Part shown: positions 62,933 through 64,000 of the stretch, one piece after another
Numbering within the stretch: position 1 is the first letter of the stretch
How the letters are laid out: every line of letters begins with the position of its first letter
NCBI GenBank assembly: GCA_002869565.1
Contig: PKUJ01000006.1
Location: 5,270 to 69,269, forward strand
Reading direction: 5' to 3'
DNA: 64,000 nt
DNA from: Arcobacter sp.
GTDB lineage: Bacteria; Campylobacterota; Campylobacteria; Campylobacterales; Arcobacteraceae
The notes under the pieces: model-generated
Databases searched by the model: none
The model's input: the letters and a program-made list of their open reading frames with translations, nothing else
Told to the model about the DNA's origin: nothing
Translations under genes and position numbers: made by a program

Positions 62933-62985
62933 AGAGAGAGAAAAAAAAACTATTTTGAAAATAAATAATTTGTTATAATACTCCC

Positions 62986-63564
62986 ATGCACAAAAAATTA
63001 CAAAAATACATAGAATCATACGATTTATTACAAAATACAAATATTTACGAACTAAAACCAAATGGCGGAATGATAGTTTTAATCAATCTTGATAAAAGAT
63101 GTGAAGTTCTTATTCAGGATGAACTTTTTATTTTGGATAGTTTTCAAGCTATGTTAATCAATGCTTATGAAGAATCTATAACTATACAATCAAATGAAAA
63201 GATTAATCTTGTAGCTGTTAGATTTAAAGGGGCGGGGGCTTCTTTTTTTTATGAGGAGTTTATGGATGAGCTTATGCATCATGCTAAAGAACCTGTTTAT
63301 TTGCAAAAAGATATTTTGAATACTTTTGATAATGTTGAAAAAGAGTTGGATGCTTATTTTCAAAATCGATTTAAGCCTAGTAAATCTCAGTTTGGTGTTA
63401 TGCGAATAATAGAATTGGTTGAAGAAAATTCTGGTGATTATGATATGGAAGAGGTGTTGAGAATAGCAAATGTACCTAGGAAAATCTTTGATAAGGTTTT
63501 TAGATGGCATGTTGGTTTGGCATTGAAAAATTATGCAAGTATTCGAAAAGAGATATTGCAATAG
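62986..63564 (+). CDS. AraC-like regulator, cupin-type sensor with short HTH
   Basis: 192 residues. The N-terminal ~110 resemble the DUF6597/AraC sensor fold (PNGGMIVLINLDKRCEVL, INLVAVRFKGAGASFFY); the end (MRIIELVEENSGDYDMEEVLRIANVPRKIF) looks like the first AraC helix-turn-helix only. A full AraC domain would need ~50 more residues, so the protein is short or truncated. No cofactor is evident. It is convergent with the last gene; stops are adjacent. Confidence 0.6.
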   Translation: MHKKLQKYIESYDLLQNTNIYELKPNGGMIVLINLDKRCEVLIQDELFILDSFQAMLINAYEESITIQSNEKINLVAVRFKGAGASFFYEEFMDELMHHAKEPVYLQKDILNTFDNVEKELDAYFQNRFKPSKSQFGVMRIIELVEENSGDYDMEEVLRIANVPRKIFDKVFRWHVGLALKNYASIRKEILQ

Positions 63565-64000
63565 TTATTTAAAAACTTTTTCATACTGCTCAACTCTAAA
63601 ATCAAAGCTTGTGTAGCTTGGATATTCTTTTTTCATCTTTTTATAATATTCATTTGCTCCTATACTTCTATTTGCTGCATTTGATGGGGAAGTTAGGCTT
63701 ATGGTTTTGATGGTTCTATTATTATAAGTAAATTGATGTTTTTTGGGTAGTTTATCTGAAACTATTTCTAGGTTTATATTTTGTTTTTTTAGAATTTGTC
63801 TAAAAAAATATTCTGGGGAGTTTTTGCATAATCCTCCTGTGAAAATTATAGTTTGGATATTTTTATACTCTTTTAGATAGTCCAAAATATCCCTTAAAAC
63901 TACATCTTTCATACCAATATCACTTGCATCTATTTTTTCTCTTTTGCAAGACTCTACAATATCGCAAATACCTATTTTATGTTTTAGTAAAAACTCTTTT
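63565..64000 (-). CDS. Uracil-DNA glycosylase family protein, 3' part (continues past the window)
   Basis: The frame is open to the window end; the track's ATG at 63912 is internal. The readable 145 residues include LLKHKIGICDIVESC, IIFTGGLCKNSPEYFF and SLTSPSNAANRSIG, which resemble the closing motif of G/U-mismatch or uracil-DNA glycosylases (…PSPS-A…). It probably removes uracil or mispaired bases. The catalytic N-terminal part lies beyond 64000, so the subfamily cannot be named. Confidence 0.65.
   Translation of the reverse strand, partial: KEFLLKHKIGICDIVESCKREKIDASDIGMKDVVLRDILDYLKEYKNIQTIIFTGGLCKNSPEYFFRQILKKQNINLEIVSDKLPKKHQFTYNNRTIKTISLTSPSNAANRSIGANEYYKKMKKEYPSYTSFDFRVEQYEKVFK

Noticed and set aside
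62745-62978. 77-residue + strand ORF (MHAGVKRLNF...)
   Set aside because: It runs through a hairpin-rich intergenic repeat, has mixed composition unlike local genes and no ribosome-binding site.

Overview
The window is low-GC, gene-dense DNA that I read as a chromosome segment of a Campylobacterota bacterium of the Arcobacter group. The signs are the Cj0069-type ATP-grasp gene, the Cache histidine kinases with an HQWRQPL box, the strong A/T codon bias, and the fabH-plsX-rpmF-yceD-ndk and rho housekeeping blocks. I saw no rRNA, tRNA or CRISPR array.

Layout: (1) 1-1.75 kb holds a pepA tail, a YitT-family membrane protein and an orphan polar protein. (2) 1.75-8.3 kb is an accessory region. A decayed IS481-type element, an Rhs-type polymorphic-toxin tail and a frameshifted partner gene lie next to a truncated integron integrase (intI, only 38 codons left). 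An attI-like core and six gene cassettes follow, all on the + strand. Five cassettes are closed by well-formed attC sites and the last by a decayed one. Three of the first four attI/attC boundaries obey the rule that a cassette's first bases are complementary to its own R'' box.

(3) 8.5-35.3 kb is a PQQ/quinoprotein island. It contains a periplasmic relay operon (cytochrome c-550 PedF type, associated binding protein, SoxYZ-like carrier, metallo-beta-lactamase-fold hydrolase). It also holds an ABC importer with a DUF411 protein, a MarR gene with its apparent target, and the PQQ-type binding protein plus DUF302. proVWX, a beta-propeller protein and a PQQ-type ABC exporter/importer pair follow. 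Then come a lipoprotein PQQ alcohol dehydrogenase with the Asp-x-Asp signature of lanthanide enzymes, pqqABCDE, a SulP transporter, a FIST-domain histidine kinase with an OmpR-type response regulator, and an aldehyde dehydrogenase with DUF779. Six promoters of this island share one 17-bp direct-repeat operator, GCTAWAHTYRRGCTATA. In every case it is followed by exactly nine bases and a -10 box (seven operator copies). This looks like an undescribed PhoB-like regulon, and the local OmpR-type regulator is the obvious candidate activator. The inferred pathway is periplasmic oxidation of an alcohol by a PQQ (probably lanthanide) enzyme, electrons to cytochrome c, and aldehyde oxidation in the cytoplasm.

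(4) 35.3-57.4 kb is mostly core genome: MidA-like methyltransferase, OmpA lipoprotein, pyk, two Cache histidine kinases, a TolC-like protein overlapping argD, pyrB, pabB, an ATP-grasp protein, pabC, a LapG-like protease, azlCD, the fabH/plsX/rpmF/yceD/ndk block, ferredoxin, peroxiredoxin and rho. (5) 57.4-63 kb is a small defence-like insertion after rho: a HipBA pair framed by two related ~145-bp repeats, a 58-residue ORF and a 1044-residue SauUSI-like type IV restriction enzyme. A regulator-like ORF and a partial uracil-DNA-glycosylase-family gene end the window.
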